From an uncultured Mycoplasmatota bacterium (GTDB lineage: Bacteria; Bacillota_I; Bacilli_A; RF39; UBA660), in contig CANSRG010000010.1 in assembly GCA_947649355.1 (NCBI GenBank), forward strand, positions 1 through 34,209: 34,209 nucleotides of DNA, written 5' to 3'. A program made the translations under genes and the position numbers. Below, in pieces: positions 8,353 through 16,072 of this stretch; positions within the stretch are counted from its first letter, which is position 1, and each line of letters opens with the position of its first letter. The notes under the pieces are model-generated. The model was not told the DNA's origin, ran no database searches, and saw only the letters and a program-made list of their open reading frames with translations.

Positions 8353-9255
8353 TTAAGTTTCATCTAAATAATTTTGAACTTCAATCGCCGCGATAGTTCC
8401 ATCACTAACTGCAGTTGTAAGTTGACGTACTTTTTTTTCACGAACATCTCCTACAGCAAAAAAGCCAGGAACAGAAGTTTGTAAAAATAAATTAGTTAAA
8501 ATATATCCATTAGAATTAAGTGGAACAAAATCTTTTAAAATAGAAGTATTAGGAATAGACCCAATCGCAACAAAAACACCATCTACAAAAATTTCTTCTT
8601 TCTCATCTTCTTTTTGTAGCACAACTTTTTCAATTTTTTGTTCTCCAAGTATATCTGTAACTACTGTATTTTGTAAAACAATAACATTTTTCTTTTCTTT
8701 TAACTTTTGAATATGAATCGGTTCTGCCCGAAACTCTTCTCTTCGATGAATAAGATATACCTTTTCACAAATATTAGATAAATAAAGAGCATCATCAACC
8801 GCGGTATTACCACCACCAACTACACAAACCGTCTTGTCTTTAAAAAAAGCCCCATCGCAAGTTGCACAAAAGCTAACTCCAGAACCAATAAAACGGTCAA
8901 AAGAAGCAAAAGAAAGCTTTCTAGGATGAAGACCCGCTGCATAAATAAGTGTCTTACTTTTGTATTCTTGAGAAGAGACATTTACCAAAAAGAAATCTTT
9001 TTCTTTTGTAATTGAAGTAACTTCTCCATACAAAGATTCCATCCCCATTCCTTTTGCTTGCTCATAAAATAAATTTCCAAGTTCTAATCCTTTAATACTA
9101 GAAAATCCTGGATAATTCATTACATTAGAAGATTTAAGAATCTGACCTCCAAATGCTTCTTTTTCAATTACTAAAACTTTTTTACATGCTCGAAGTAAAT
9201 AAATAGCCGCGGTTAATCCAGCAGGCCCACCTCCAACAATTATTGCATCATACAA
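8353..9255 (-). CDS. trxB: Thioredoxin reductase (NADPH)
   Basis: Flavoenzyme that passes electrons from NADPH to thioredoxin in the cytosol. The N-terminal FAD fold shows VGGGPAG followed by Gly-x-x-Ala. The redox pair is in CATCDG (C130 and C133 from the chosen start). The NADPH fold has VVGGGNTAVDDA, and the C-terminal FAD motif is FFAVGDVR, followed by VRQLTTAVSDGTIAA. The start is taken as TTG at 9255: AAGGGTGA lies five bases upstream, and this yields the usual MYDxIIVGGGPAG beginning. A GTG at 9264 has no room for a ribosome site. About 300 residues, normal for the family. The upstream unknown kinase-like gene ends 60 bases before, and trxB has its own promoter in that gap. Confidence 0.95.
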   Translation of the reverse strand: MYDAIIVGGGPAGLTAAIYLLRACKKVLVIEKEAFGGQILKSSNVMNYPGFSSIKGLELGNLFYEQAKGMGMESLYGEVTSITKEKDFFLVNVSSQEYKSKTLIYAAGLHPRKLSFASFDRFIGSGVSFCATCDGAFFKDKTVCVVGGGNTAVDDALYLSNICEKVYLIHRREEFRAEPIHIQKLKEKKNVIVLQNTVVTDILGEQKIEKVVLQKEDEKEEIFVDGVFVAIGSIPNTSILKDFVPLNSNGYILTNLFLQTSVPGFFAVGDVREKKVRQLTTAVSDGTIAAIEVQNYLDET

Positions 9256-9278
9256 AATAATCACCCTTTTCTAAAAGA

Positions 9279-9307
9279 ATTATATCGAAAAAAAAAGAAC
9301 AGAACAA
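9279..9307 (-). promoter_or_regulatory. Promoter of trxB
   Basis: TTGTTC (9307-9302), 17-base spacer, TATAAT (9284-9279) on the minus strand, 24 bases before the trxB start. Confidence 0.65.
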
Positions 9308-9314
9308 GAGAAAA

Positions 9315-10523
9315 TTATTTTTTCAATTCTCTTTGATATCTAGTTTCATAAAAAAGATGTTGTCGCATATCAATAAAAGTATCTAATTCTGTAAAAATAT
9401 AATCTTTTTCTAAAACCAAGAAATCCAAATCAATAATTACTAAATCTTTAACTTTTTTTAAAGGAATATCATTCCCCAAATAACCAATTGTCGAAGGATT
9501 TACAAAAAACGGATAATTAAAATCAAGTAGTCTTCCAACATTTTGTTCTTTTGGATCTAACCAAATAACACCATTTTGACGTGTTTCTTTATATAATTTG
9601 TAAACATCTTCCAAAGAAATATTAGTCGTATCACAAAAACAGGAAATTTCAAAATACAAATTTAACTCTTTTATTTGTTTACGAACCATTGGATAAAGAA
9701 AAGAAGAACAAGGCGGAATATTAAAAAAAGAATGTAATCTACCTACTTTAAATACATAATTACGAAAACGAAAAACGCTACAAAATGCTCCCGAAGTTAA
9801 AAATTGTAAATCAGAAAATTTTAATTGTTCAAGATTCAATAAATCTTCTAAAATAAGAGATAATACAAAATATTCTTGAAAAGCCTCTTCTGGAATTTGA
9901 TAAAAAATAGCATAAAGTTTATTTTTATAAAGGGAAAATAAATGAGAATAATGTTTTGAGTGTTCTAAAGATTTTAAAATATCAAAAAAAGAAGAAGAAA
10001 AAGATAAATTTTCAAAAACAGCTTGCAATTTCTGATAATCATTTAAAATATTTAAAATAAGTGGATTATCAAATTCCTCATAATGAGAAAGAAAATATTG
10101 GACATAACTATTGATATTTAAAAACTTACAAAATCTTGAATCTTTAATAGATAAAAAATCTAATTCAAAAACAAAAGAAGAAATAAGCATTGGAGATACT
10201 AAAAAAAGTTCTAATAACAAATCTAAATAAAGTGTATAATCTTTTAGCAAAAAAGTAAAAAGAGATTTTTTTAATTTAGAACTTTCTGACGTTTCTACAT
10301 AAGAAATTAACTCAGTAGTTCTAAAAATTTTTAATAAAAAGTCAGGATAATCTACTAAAACATAATCATCAACTAAATTTTTATAAAAAGGATTTTCATG
10401 AAAAGAAATTATATCTGCTTTTGTAAAAGAATGAATAGAACCATTCATAGATATAAAATCAAAAACATTCCTTCGACTAGTAGAAGTATTAGAAATCCAA
10501 TTTTGATAAATACTAGAATGCAA
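9315..10523 (-). CDS. Unrecognised protein with a protein-kinase-like C-terminal domain
   Basis: A 402-residue cytosolic protein (no signal peptide or membrane helix) that I do not recognise as a named family. Residues 1-230 are helical and rich in Phe, Leu and Ser. Residues 238-370 line up with protein-kinase landmarks: SGAFCSVF (244-251) as a glycine loop with the canonical V-x-K lysine at K259, LDPKEQN (322-328) with D323, K325 and N328 spaced exactly as in the HRDxKxxN catalytic loop, and IIDLD (363-367) as the metal-binding DFG position. The subfamily is unclear, and an atypical or spore-kinase-like phosphotransferase is possible. The start is TTG with GGGGGAG four bases upstream. A promoter (TTTACA-17-TATTAT) lies just upstream, overlapping the rplT terminator. 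Single-gene transcript. Confidence 0.75.
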   Translation of the reverse strand: MHSSIYQNWISNTSTSRRNVFDFISMNGSIHSFTKADIISFHENPFYKNLVDDYVLVDYPDFLLKIFRTTELISYVETSESSKLKKSLFTFLLKDYTLYLDLLLELFLVSPMLISSFVFELDFLSIKDSRFCKFLNINSYVQYFLSHYEEFDNPLILNILNDYQKLQAVFENLSFSSSFFDILKSLEHSKHYSHLFSLYKNKLYAIFYQIPEEAFQEYFVLSLILEDLLNLEQLKFSDLQFLTSGAFCSVFRFRNYVFKVGRLHSFFNIPPCSSFLYPMVRKQIKELNLYFEISCFCDTTNISLEDVYKLYKETRQNGVIWLDPKEQNVGRLLDFNYPFFVNPSTIGYLGNDIPLKKVKDLVIIDLDFLVLEKDYIFTELDTFIDMRQHLFYETRYQRELKK

Positions 10524-10547
10524 ACAAACTCCCCCTTAATAAAACAA

Positions 10548-10576
10548 ATAATATCCTAAAAAAGAAAAAATGTAAA
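10548..10576 (-). promoter_or_regulatory. Promoter of the kinase-like gene
   Basis: TTTACA (10576-10571), 17-base spacer, TATTAT (10553-10548) on the minus strand. The -35 follows directly after the T-run of the rplT terminator. Confidence 0.6.
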
Positions 10577-10577
10577 G

Positions 10578-10608
10578 AAAAAAAGATATTTACTGAAAAG
10601 CAAATACC
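10578..10608 (-). terminator. Terminator of the infC-rpmI-rplT operon
   Basis: On the minus strand GGTATTTGC (10608-10600) pairs with GTAAATATC (10593-10585), with G-T and other tolerated pairs. It is followed by TTTTTTTC. Confidence 0.65.
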
Positions 10609-11133
10609 TTATTTTAAATTAGCTAAAAGTTCTTCTTTTTTCATAGTAGAATAACCTTTTACACCTTGTTGTTTCGCAATATTTTTTAATTCTGCTAAAG
10701 TCATTTTACTATAATCATTAGATTCTACTTTTTTAGTTTCTTTTTTTTCTTCTTTTACAACTTCTTTTTTCTTTCCACTTGTTAAAGCTTCTTTAGAAAC
10801 TGCAACTAATTCTTTAAATGCAGTTGGATTATCAATAGCAACTTCAGATAACATTTTACGATTGATTTCAATTCCTGCAATAGAAAGACCATTCATAAAT
10901 TTAGAATAACTAATTTCATTTTCACGACATGCAGCATTGATACGAGTAATCCATAGTCTTCTAAAATCTCTTTTCTTTTGTCTTCTATCTCTATAAGCAT
11001 ATGCTCCACTATGGAAAACTTGCTCTTGAGCTGTTTTATATAAACGATGTTTACTTCCAAAATAACCTTTAGCTTTTTTTAAAACTTTTCTTCTTCTGTT
11101 TTTAGAAACAGTTCCACCTTTAACTCTTGCCAT
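10609..11133 (-). CDS. rplT: 50S ribosomal protein L20 with C-terminal Rho_N/SAP-like extension
   Basis: Large-subunit ribosomal protein needed early in 50S assembly, and in this operon type the usual autorepressor through binding to the mRNA leader. Residues 1-117 are a complete L20: MARVKGG, the [14 protein letters not shown] basic stretch, [15 protein letters not shown] and [10 protein letters not shown]20 normally ends near residue 118. Here a charged linker (about 120-138, Lys/Glu-rich) leads to a second small domain, [20 protein letters not shown] through KKEELLANL (144-173), which looks like the Rho_N/SAP/HeH helix-extended-helix fold. This tail is unusual (see findings). The gene is last in the operon, 15 bases after rpmI, with a GGTGG ribosome site. 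Confidence 0.96.
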   Translation of the reverse strand: MARVKGGTVSKNRRRKVLKKAKGYFGSKHRLYKTAQEQVFHSGAYAYRDRRQKKRDFRRLWITRINAACRENEISYSKFMNGLSIAGIEINRKMLSEVAIDNPTAFKELVAVSKEALTSGKKKEVVKEEKKETKKVESNDYSKMTLAELKNIAKQQGVKGYSTMKKEELLANLK

Positions 11134-11148
11134 ATTTACACCACCTTA

Positions 11149-11346
11149 CTAGATAACAGATTTAATTCTGCTAGCTTCTCCTTTACTTAATGTTCCTTTG
11201 TTACGTCTTTGACGAATTTGTTTTGCACTATCCTTATTTGTTTGATGGTTTCCGCCACTTTTCTTATAAGTTAATGTACCATTCTTTTTCTTTTTGAAAA
11301 CTTTACTACTTGCTTTATGAGTTTTCATTTTTGGACCTTTTGCCAT
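11149..11346 (-). CDS. rpmI: 50S ribosomal protein L35
   Basis: Small basic ribosomal protein of 65 residues, normal length. It has the family start MAKGPKMKTHKASSKVFKKK in a slightly variant form (most begin MPKMKTH), then GTLTYKKSGGNHQTNKDSAKQIRQRR and a KGTLSKGEASRIKSVI end. It lies between infC and rplT, the standard order in Firmicutes, with AGAAAGAAGG as ribosome site. Translation and abundance are probably set with rplT through the upstream leader. Confidence 0.95.
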   Translation of the reverse strand: MAKGPKMKTHKASSKVFKKKKNGTLTYKKSGGNHQTNKDSAKQIRQRRNKGTLSKGEASRIKSVI

Positions 11347-11370
11347 TACTTCTATTCCTTCTTTCTTACT

Positions 11371-11895
11371 TTATTTTTTTGGTGCTAAGAGAATAAACAT
11401 ATTTTTGCCCTCTTGTTTTACTTGAGTTTCAATCATGCTTACATCACTTAAATTATCTGCAAATTTCAAAAGTACCTCACGACCAAGTTCAGGATGAGAC
11501 ATTTGTCTTCCTTTAAAACGAATAGAACCCTTTACCTTATGCCCTTTTAATAAATATTCTCGAGCATTTTTTACACGTGTATTAAAATCTTGAATATCAA
11601 TAGTTATAGATAAACGGTATTCTTTTAATTCCTTATTCGTTTCCCTTTGTTTTTTCATTGCTTCTTTTTGCTTTTTTTGTTTTTCATACTTATACTTATT
11701 ATAGTCAATAATCTTACCTACAGCAGGAGTAGAATTCCCACTCATAAGTACTAAATCAAGCCCTGCAAAATTAGCAATTGTCTTCGCATCTTCTAAACTT
11801 TTGATTCCCATTTGTTCCCCATTAGGACCAATTACCATTAGTTCAGAAACACGAATAGCATCGTTAATTGGTAACTCATCTGTTTTCTTTGCTAT
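11371..11895 (-). CDS. infC: Translation initiation factor IF-3, probable AUA start
   Basis: Binds the 30S subunit, prevents premature 50S joining and checks the start codon. Residues after the internal ATG at 11838 begin VIGPNGEQMGI. The reading frame continues upstream for 19 codons with typical IF-3 sequence (AKKTDELPINDAIRVSEL), so the ATG is not the start. GGAGGT lies at 11906-11911 on the minus strand. An ATA codon at 11895 is eight bases after it and an ATT at 11901 is two bases after it, so ATA fits best. IF-3 genes are known to use rare non-AUG starts as part of self-regulation. The resulting 174 residues are the normal length, with N-domain, KEYRLS linker region and C-domain (VKNAREYLLKGHKVKGSIRF). 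Confidence 0.93.
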   Translation of the reverse strand: MAKKTDELPINDAIRVSELMVIGPNGEQMGIKSLEDAKTIANFAGLDLVLMSGNSTPAVGKIIDYNKYKYEKQKKQKEAMKKQRETNKELKEYRLSITIDIQDFNTRVKNAREYLLKGHKVKGSIRFKGRQMSHPELGREVLLKFADNLSDVSMIETQVKQEGKNMFILLAPKK

Positions 11896-11901
11896 ATAAA
11901 T

Positions 11902-12040
11902 GCACCTCCATACAAATGAAAAGGCAGATACCTAGTATCCACCTAAAACCAAAGAATAAAATACAATTCTAAAAGCTTTAAAACCTAGTACCCTAAGCAC
12001 TCAGGTGAATGGTGGATCCATTTCTTCCTTTTTCATAACA
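11902..12040 (-). promoter_or_regulatory. infC-rpmI-rplT leader (probable L20-type autoregulatory leader)
   Basis: About 140 transcribed but untranslated bases between the promoter and infC. ATCCACC (12019-12013) can pair with GGTGGAT (11945-11939) to close a long-range helix. Inside are a GATAC-TAG-GTATC hairpin (11941-11929) and a repeated ACTAGG motif (11981-11976 and 11938-11933). Position, operon and structure match the L20 leader class, in which L20 binds the mRNA and reduces expression. I see no clear terminator hairpin, so the mode (attenuation or translation) is not decided. Confidence 0.65.
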
Positions 12041-12045
12041 AATTT

Positions 12046-12074
12046 AGTTTACAAAATAAATGTATGCTTGTCAA
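12046..12074 (-). promoter_or_regulatory. Promoter of infC-rpmI-rplT
   Basis: TTGACA (12074-12069), 17-base spacer, TAAACT (12051-12046) on the minus strand, about 150 bases before infC. Confidence 0.75.
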
Positions 12075-12099
12075 CCTTTTTTAACACGATTTTAAAATC

Positions 12100-12846
12100 T
12101 TAGCATTTTTTCTTCTGTAATTTAATTTCTTCTTGTAACTCTTTAGTATCTTCTAAATTTAATGATTCTAATATAGAGTTGTACTCTTGACAGAAACGAT
12201 ATTGAAAACCAAAAATAAATCCAGAAGTAACGAAAAATAATATTAATTCAGGTATAATACAATCTATATAATCTTTAAGAGAAACATTATAAGGAATTGT
12301 TTTTTCTTTATTTTCTGACATAAGTATTAATTCTACATAACTATCTTTTCTTGATAATTCCTCTTCTGTTAAATAAACAGACCTTTTTGTAGATTGGGCA
12401 ACAGGCTTTTTAAAAATATCTGAAAAACAAACATCAGGGTTCAATAAATCTTCTGGATTTATATCTAACTTAGAATCAAGTATATAAGTAGAAACTACTT
12501 GTTCATACTCTTCCTCAAGGATATTAAAATGCCAAGGCTCATAAACATTTACAATATCTACAAAGAATGGTCTTTTTTCAAAATATTCTCTATGATTTGT
12601 CTTTCCCAAACTATCTATAGTATCCTCTACAATATATCTTTTTGTGTTAGTTTTTTCTCGAAATTGAACCAAAAAAGAACACCCACTAACAATAAGACTT
12701 CCAGCAATAAGATAAGGAGCAAGAATTCTATGATAACATTTTTTTAACTTTTTACTTTCCTTTTTCTTCTGTTTATTTCTACTTTGTCTTTCTTGCAATT
12801 CCTGCTTTAAAAGAGTTAAATTTCTTTCATACTCTATTTTTTCCAT
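12100..12846 (-). CDS. Unknown two-helix membrane protein, tandem copy B
   Basis: A 248-residue protein of unknown family. A charged, coiled-coil-like N-terminus (1-42, Lys/Glu/Gln-rich) precedes a membrane helix (about 43-62, LIAGSLIVSGCSF). A soluble domain of about 130 residues follows (including FFVDIVNVYEPWHFNILEEE), then a second helix (about 192-212) and a short charged tail. The domain between the helices is therefore probably outside the cell. It is about 90% identical to the gene immediately upstream, with most differences after residue 130, such as VAQSTKRS against LDQSTRKS. The ribosome site is GGAGGTATTTTTATG. Its promoter differs from the other copy by one spacer base. No function is assigned. 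Confidence 0.8.
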   Translation of the reverse strand: MEKIEYERNLTLLKQELQERQSRNKQKKKESKKLKKCYHRILAPYLIAGSLIVSGCSFLVQFREKTNTKRYIVEDTIDSLGKTNHREYFEKRPFFVDIVNVYEPWHFNILEEEYEQVVSTYILDSKLDINPEDLLNPDVCFSDIFKKPVAQSTKRSVYLTEEELSRKDSYVELILMSENKEKTIPYNVSLKDYIDCIIPELILFFVTSGFIFGFQYRFCQEYNSILESLNLEDTKELQEEIKLQKKKC

Positions 12847-12870
12847 AAAAATACCTCCAAACTAAAAGAT

Positions 12871-12898
12871 ATAATAACTAAATTTTTAAAAAAGTAAA
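12871..12898 (-). promoter_or_regulatory. Promoter of tandem copy B, 16-base spacer
   Basis: TTTACT (12898-12893), 16-base spacer, TATTAT (12876-12871). The -35 lies in the terminator stem of copy A. The matching promoter of copy A has a 17-base spacer because its A-run is one base longer. Confidence 0.5.
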
Positions 12899-12918
12899 GA
12901 AAAATTAAAATTCTTTAC
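12888..12918 (-). terminator. Terminator of tandem copy A
   Basis: GTAAAGAA and TTCTTTAC (12918-12911 and 12901-12894) form an eight-pair stem, followed by TTTTTT on the minus strand. Confidence 0.7.
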
Positions 12919-12935
12919 AAAAACGATTTTAAATC

Positions 12936-13682
12936 TTAGTGTTTTTTCTTCTGTAATTTAATTTCTTCTTGTAACTCTTTAGTATCTTCTAAATTTAATG
13001 ATTTTAATATAGAGTTGTATTCTTGAAACAAACGATTTTGAAAATCATAAATAAGTCTAGAAATAACGAAAAATAATATTAATTCAGGTATAATACAGTC
13101 TACATAATCTTTAAGAGAAACATTATAAGGAATCGTTTTTTCTTTATTTTCTGACACAAGTACTAATTTTACATAACCATCTTTTCTGGATAATTCCTCT
13201 TCTGGTAAATAAACAGACTTTCTTGTAGATTGGTCAAGGGGCTTTTTAAAAATATCTGAAAAACAAACATCAGGTTTCAATAAATCTTCTGGATTTATAT
13301 CTAACTTAGAATCAAGTATATAAGTAGAAACTACTTGTTCATACTCTTCCTCAAGGATATTAAAATGCCAAGGCTCATAAACATTTACAATATCTACAAA
13401 GAATGGTCTTTTTTCAAAATATTCTCTATGATTTGTCTTTCCCAAACTATCTATAGTATCCTCTACAATATATCTTTCTGTATTATTTTTTTCTCGAAAT
13501 TGAACCAAAAAAGAACACCCACTAACAATAAGACTTCCCGCAATAAGATAAGGAGCAAGAATTTTATGATAACATTTTTTTAACTTTTTACTTTCCTTTT
13601 TCTTTTGTTTATTTCTATTTTGTCTTTCTTGCAATTCCTGCTTTAAAAGAGTTAAATTTCTTTCATACTCTACTTTTTCCAT
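12936..13682 (-). CDS. Unknown two-helix membrane protein, tandem copy A
   Basis: A 248-residue paralogue and tandem neighbour of the downstream gene, with the same plan: charged N-terminus, helix about 43-62, soluble domain, helix about 192-212 (IIPELILFFVISRLIYDF), charged tail. Both copies have the same length and no frameshift, so both seem to be under selection or the duplication is recent. Substitutions cluster in the C-terminal third and around the second helix. It is preceded by its own promoter (13707-13735) and a terminator that ends the nrnA transcript, so each copy is an independent unit. Function unknown. The family may be restricted to this bacterial group. Confidence 0.8.
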   Translation of the reverse strand: MEKVEYERNLTLLKQELQERQNRNKQKKKESKKLKKCYHKILAPYLIAGSLIVSGCSFLVQFREKNNTERYIVEDTIDSLGKTNHREYFEKRPFFVDIVNVYEPWHFNILEEEYEQVVSTYILDSKLDINPEDLLKPDVCFSDIFKKPLDQSTRKSVYLPEEELSRKDGYVKLVLVSENKEKTIPYNVSLKDYVDCIIPELILFFVISRLIYDFQNRLFQEYNSILKSLNLEDTKELQEEIKLQKKKH

Positions 13683-13706
13683 AAAAATACCTCCAAATGA
13701 AAAGAT

Positions 13707-13735
13707 ATAATAACTAAATTTTTAAAAAAAGTAAA
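13707..13735 (-). promoter_or_regulatory. Promoter of tandem copy A, 17-base spacer
   Basis: TTTACT (13735-13730), 17-base spacer, TATTAT (13712-13707) on the minus strand, overlapping the stem of the nrnA terminator. Confidence 0.5.
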
Positions 13736-13755
13736 GAAAAATTAAAATTCTTTAC
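13724..13755 (-). terminator. Terminator of ackA-nrnA
   Basis: GTAAAGAA (13731-13738) and TTCTTTAC (13748-13755) pair around a nine-base loop, with a T-run after the stem on the minus strand. Same hairpin as at 12894-12918. Confidence 0.7.
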
Positions 13756-13762
13756 AAAAAAA

Positions 13763-14728
13763 CTAGATATTATTTTCCTTATAAATTCTAGATGCTTCAT
13801 CTAATTCTTTTAATAAAGCATCAATTTCATCTGCACTTTGAATTCTTACTCCACTCGCAAACTTATGCCCACCCCCATGATAACGAGAAGCAATTTCATT
13901 GATAATAGGCCCTTTACTTCTTATATTCACTTTATAAAGATTATTTTTTGCATCATAAGTTACAAAAGCCCAAACAAAAACATCTTTGATAAAATTAAAA
14001 TCATTGATCATATTAGAAGCCGTAGAAGCATCTACTCCATATTCTAAAATTACTTCATTACTTATTTTAACATAAGCAAATCCATTTTCCGTAACTTCTA
14101 AATGCCGAGACAAATAACCGTGAAAACGAATTTCTTCTAAAGGACGTTCATAAAGCTTTTCATACAATTTTGTAAAAGGAATTTTTGTTTGTTTTAACAA
14201 ATCTGTAACAATTTGAAAAGTTTCCACACTTGTATAAAAAAGTAAAAAACGATTGCTATCAGATACAATTCCACAAAATAAATTACTAGCAACATTTGGA
14301 GTAATCGTATAATTACTGGCAAGCAAAAGCTTTGCAATCATTTGACAAGTACTAGAAGAACCTTCTTCTATCCATTCAATTCCACCAAAATCTTCTTCAA
14401 AAGGATGATGATCAATTTTAATAACTTCACTAAATTTTAATTCTTCCACTCCATCCACTCGGTAAAAATTAGGAACATCAAGAGTAATTAAAAGAGGTTT
14501 ATGTAAAGTAGAAACATCAATACGATCTAAAGTTCCAAATTTTCGAAATTTAGAAACCCCCACTCCAATTGCATAAACTTTCTTTTTAGGATATTGTAAA
14601 GCTATCGCATCTCGAAGAGAAATTTGACTACAAATAGCATCAGGATCAGCTCCGACATGTCTTGCAATTACAATCGTATCGTATTGTTTTATTTTTTTTA
14701 AAATTTTCTTGATGACATCACTTTTCAT
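13763..14728 (-). CDS. nrnA: DHH-family oligoribonuclease / pAp phosphatase (NrnA-like)
   Basis: Cytosolic phosphoesterase that degrades short RNA oligonucleotides to mononucleotides and removes the 3' phosphate of pAp. The 321 residues show DHH motifs with two-metal ligands: RHVGADPDA (H24, D28, D30), LDVPN (D84) and KIDHHPF (DHH at 106-108). The DHHA1 domain carries the GGGHKFASG substrate loop near residue 290. The length and arrangement match NrnA rather than the larger cyclic-di-AMP phosphodiesterase GdpP, which has membrane and GGDEF parts. It follows ackA by 20 bases, with AGAGG six bases before the ATG, so the two probably form an operon ending at the hairpin at 13731-13755. Confidence 0.9.
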   Translation of the reverse strand: MKSDVIKKILKKIKQYDTIVIARHVGADPDAICSQISLRDAIALQYPKKKVYAIGVGVSKFRKFGTLDRIDVSTLHKPLLITLDVPNFYRVDGVEELKFSEVIKIDHHPFEEDFGGIEWIEEGSSSTCQMIAKLLLASNYTITPNVASNLFCGIVSDSNRFLLFYTSVETFQIVTDLLKQTKIPFTKLYEKLYERPLEEIRFHGYLSRHLEVTENGFAYVKISNEVILEYGVDASTASNMINDFNFIKDVFVWAFVTYDAKNNLYKVNIRSKGPIINEIASRYHGGGHKFASGVRIQSADEIDALLKELDEASRIYKENNI

Positions 14729-14748
14729 GAAAAACCTCTTTCTATAAT

Positions 14749-15939
14749 CTAAATATTAGAATATGTATCCCTAGCTATCATAACTTCTTCATCAGTTGGA
14801 ATAACATAAGCAGGAATAGTAGAATCTAAAGTCGTAATTAACCCTTCATGTAAATCATGATAACTAGCAATACTATGATTAACTTCTACATTTTCTTTTA
14901 CTCCTAAAAAAGCTAATTTCTCTAAAATTTTTCCTCGTTCAAATGCTCCATTTTCTCCTACACCTGCAGTAAAAATAATAGCATCGCAACCTTCTAATTC
15001 AAAATAATATTTTGCAATATAATCTACAATTCTTTTCACAAACATAGAAAGTGCTAACTTACTTTTTTCTTCACCTAATTTTACATGATCATAAATATCA
15101 CGCATATCGCTATATTCCTCACTAATTGCAAGAATACCACTTTCTTTATTTAAAATTGTATTTAATTCAGATGGACTAAGTCCTAACTTTTCTTGAATAT
15201 GAAGTAAAATAGTCGCGTCAATATCTCCACATCTAGTTCCCATAATAAGTCCTGCATTTGGAGTAAATCCCATAGAAGTATTGATACATTTTCCATTTTT
15301 AACCGCGCTTATACTTGCTCCTGAACCAATATGACAAATAATAAGTTTTAAATCATTTCTACCTAAAAGATTACTCATATATTGAGAAATATATTTATGA
15401 CTTGTTCCATGCGCTCCATAACGTCTTACTTTATGTTCTTTATACCAACTCATTGGTAGAGCATATAAATAATTTTCTTTTGCAATAGTTTGATGAAAAG
15501 CAGTATCAAAAACAGCAACATGAGTAGCATGTGGAACAACACTTTGTGCAGCTTTTATTCCTAAAACAGCAGCTGGATTATGTAAAGGTGCTAAAGAAGA
15601 CAAAGATAAAATATCATCCAGTACTTCTTCTGTAATTACAACACTCTTATCATAATGGTCAGCTCCTTGAACAATTCTATGACCTACACCAGATATTTCT
15701 TCATAAGAATCCACAATCTTCAAAGAAAGTAGTTCTTCCATCAAAATTTGAAAAGCAGTCGTATGATCTTTTAAATCTCTTTCTTTTTTTATCTTTTCTC
15801 CTTGAAATTTAATCGTATAAAATCCATTTGATATTCCAATTCTCTCAAAAGAACCACTCGTCAAAACTTTTTCTTCTGGCATTAAAAATAATTTAAATTT
15901 TAAAGTAGAACTCCCAGCATTTACTGATAATATTTTCAT
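14749..15939 (-). CDS. ackA: Acetate kinase
   Basis: Makes ATP and acetate from acetyl phosphate and ADP, the last step of the acetate fermentation route. The 396 residues have the family signature 1, VNAGSSTLKFKL, at the N-terminus, GVGHRIVQGA, FDTAFHQT, the RRYGAHGTSHKYIS signature 2, the CHIGSGASISAVKNGKCINTS type ATP loop and FTAGVGENG near the C-terminus. Length is typical. The promoter has TATAAT at 15962-15967 but no clear -35; a run of ten T lies between. The ribosome site is AGGAG. Phosphotransacetylase is not in the window. Confidence 0.97.
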   Translation of the reverse strand: MKILSVNAGSSTLKFKLFLMPEEKVLTSGSFERIGISNGFYTIKFQGEKIKKERDLKDHTTAFQILMEELLSLKIVDSYEEISGVGHRIVQGADHYDKSVVITEEVLDDILSLSSLAPLHNPAAVLGIKAAQSVVPHATHVAVFDTAFHQTIAKENYLYALPMSWYKEHKVRRYGAHGTSHKYISQYMSNLLGRNDLKLIICHIGSGASISAVKNGKCINTSMGFTPNAGLIMGTRCGDIDATILLHIQEKLGLSPSELNTILNKESGILAISEEYSDMRDIYDHVKLGEEKSKLALSMFVKRIVDYIAKYYFELEGCDAIIFTAGVGENGAFERGKILEKLAFLGVKENVEVNHSIASYHDLHEGLITTLDSTIPAYVIPTDEEVMIARDTYSNI

Positions 15940-16072
15940 AATTTTTCAACTCCTATTACCATTATACAAAAAAAAAAGACATTTTACTATCTTTATTTTC
16001 AGCAAATTCTAAAAGAAAAATGTCAAAATACTAGATTACTTTTTAATTGATTTGAAATTTTGGAGGAGAGAT

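Larger units (their letters stand above)
12087..13757. repeat. Tandem 836-bp duplication (gene plus terminator and promoter)
   Basis: Two head-to-tail copies with a constant offset of 836 bases: gene ends at 12100 and 12936, starts at 12846 and 13682, hairpins at 12894 and 13731. Sequence is near identical in the middle of the gene (12480-12640 against 13316-13476) and diverges most toward the gene's 3' end. Intergenic DNA, including the ACCTCC ribosome site and the hairpin, is duplicated too. Confidence 0.95.

Noticed and set aside
12499-13583. Two identical-looking plus-strand frames within the tandem duplication
   Set aside because: They are duplicated only because the minus-strand genes are. 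There is no ribosome site, and the composition is shadow-like.
15962-15990. A10/T10 run near the ackA promoter as a phase-variation tract
   Set aside because: Runs of A or T this long are common in this AT-rich sequence, and ackA is a housekeeping gene. The evidence is far weaker than for the G10 tract.
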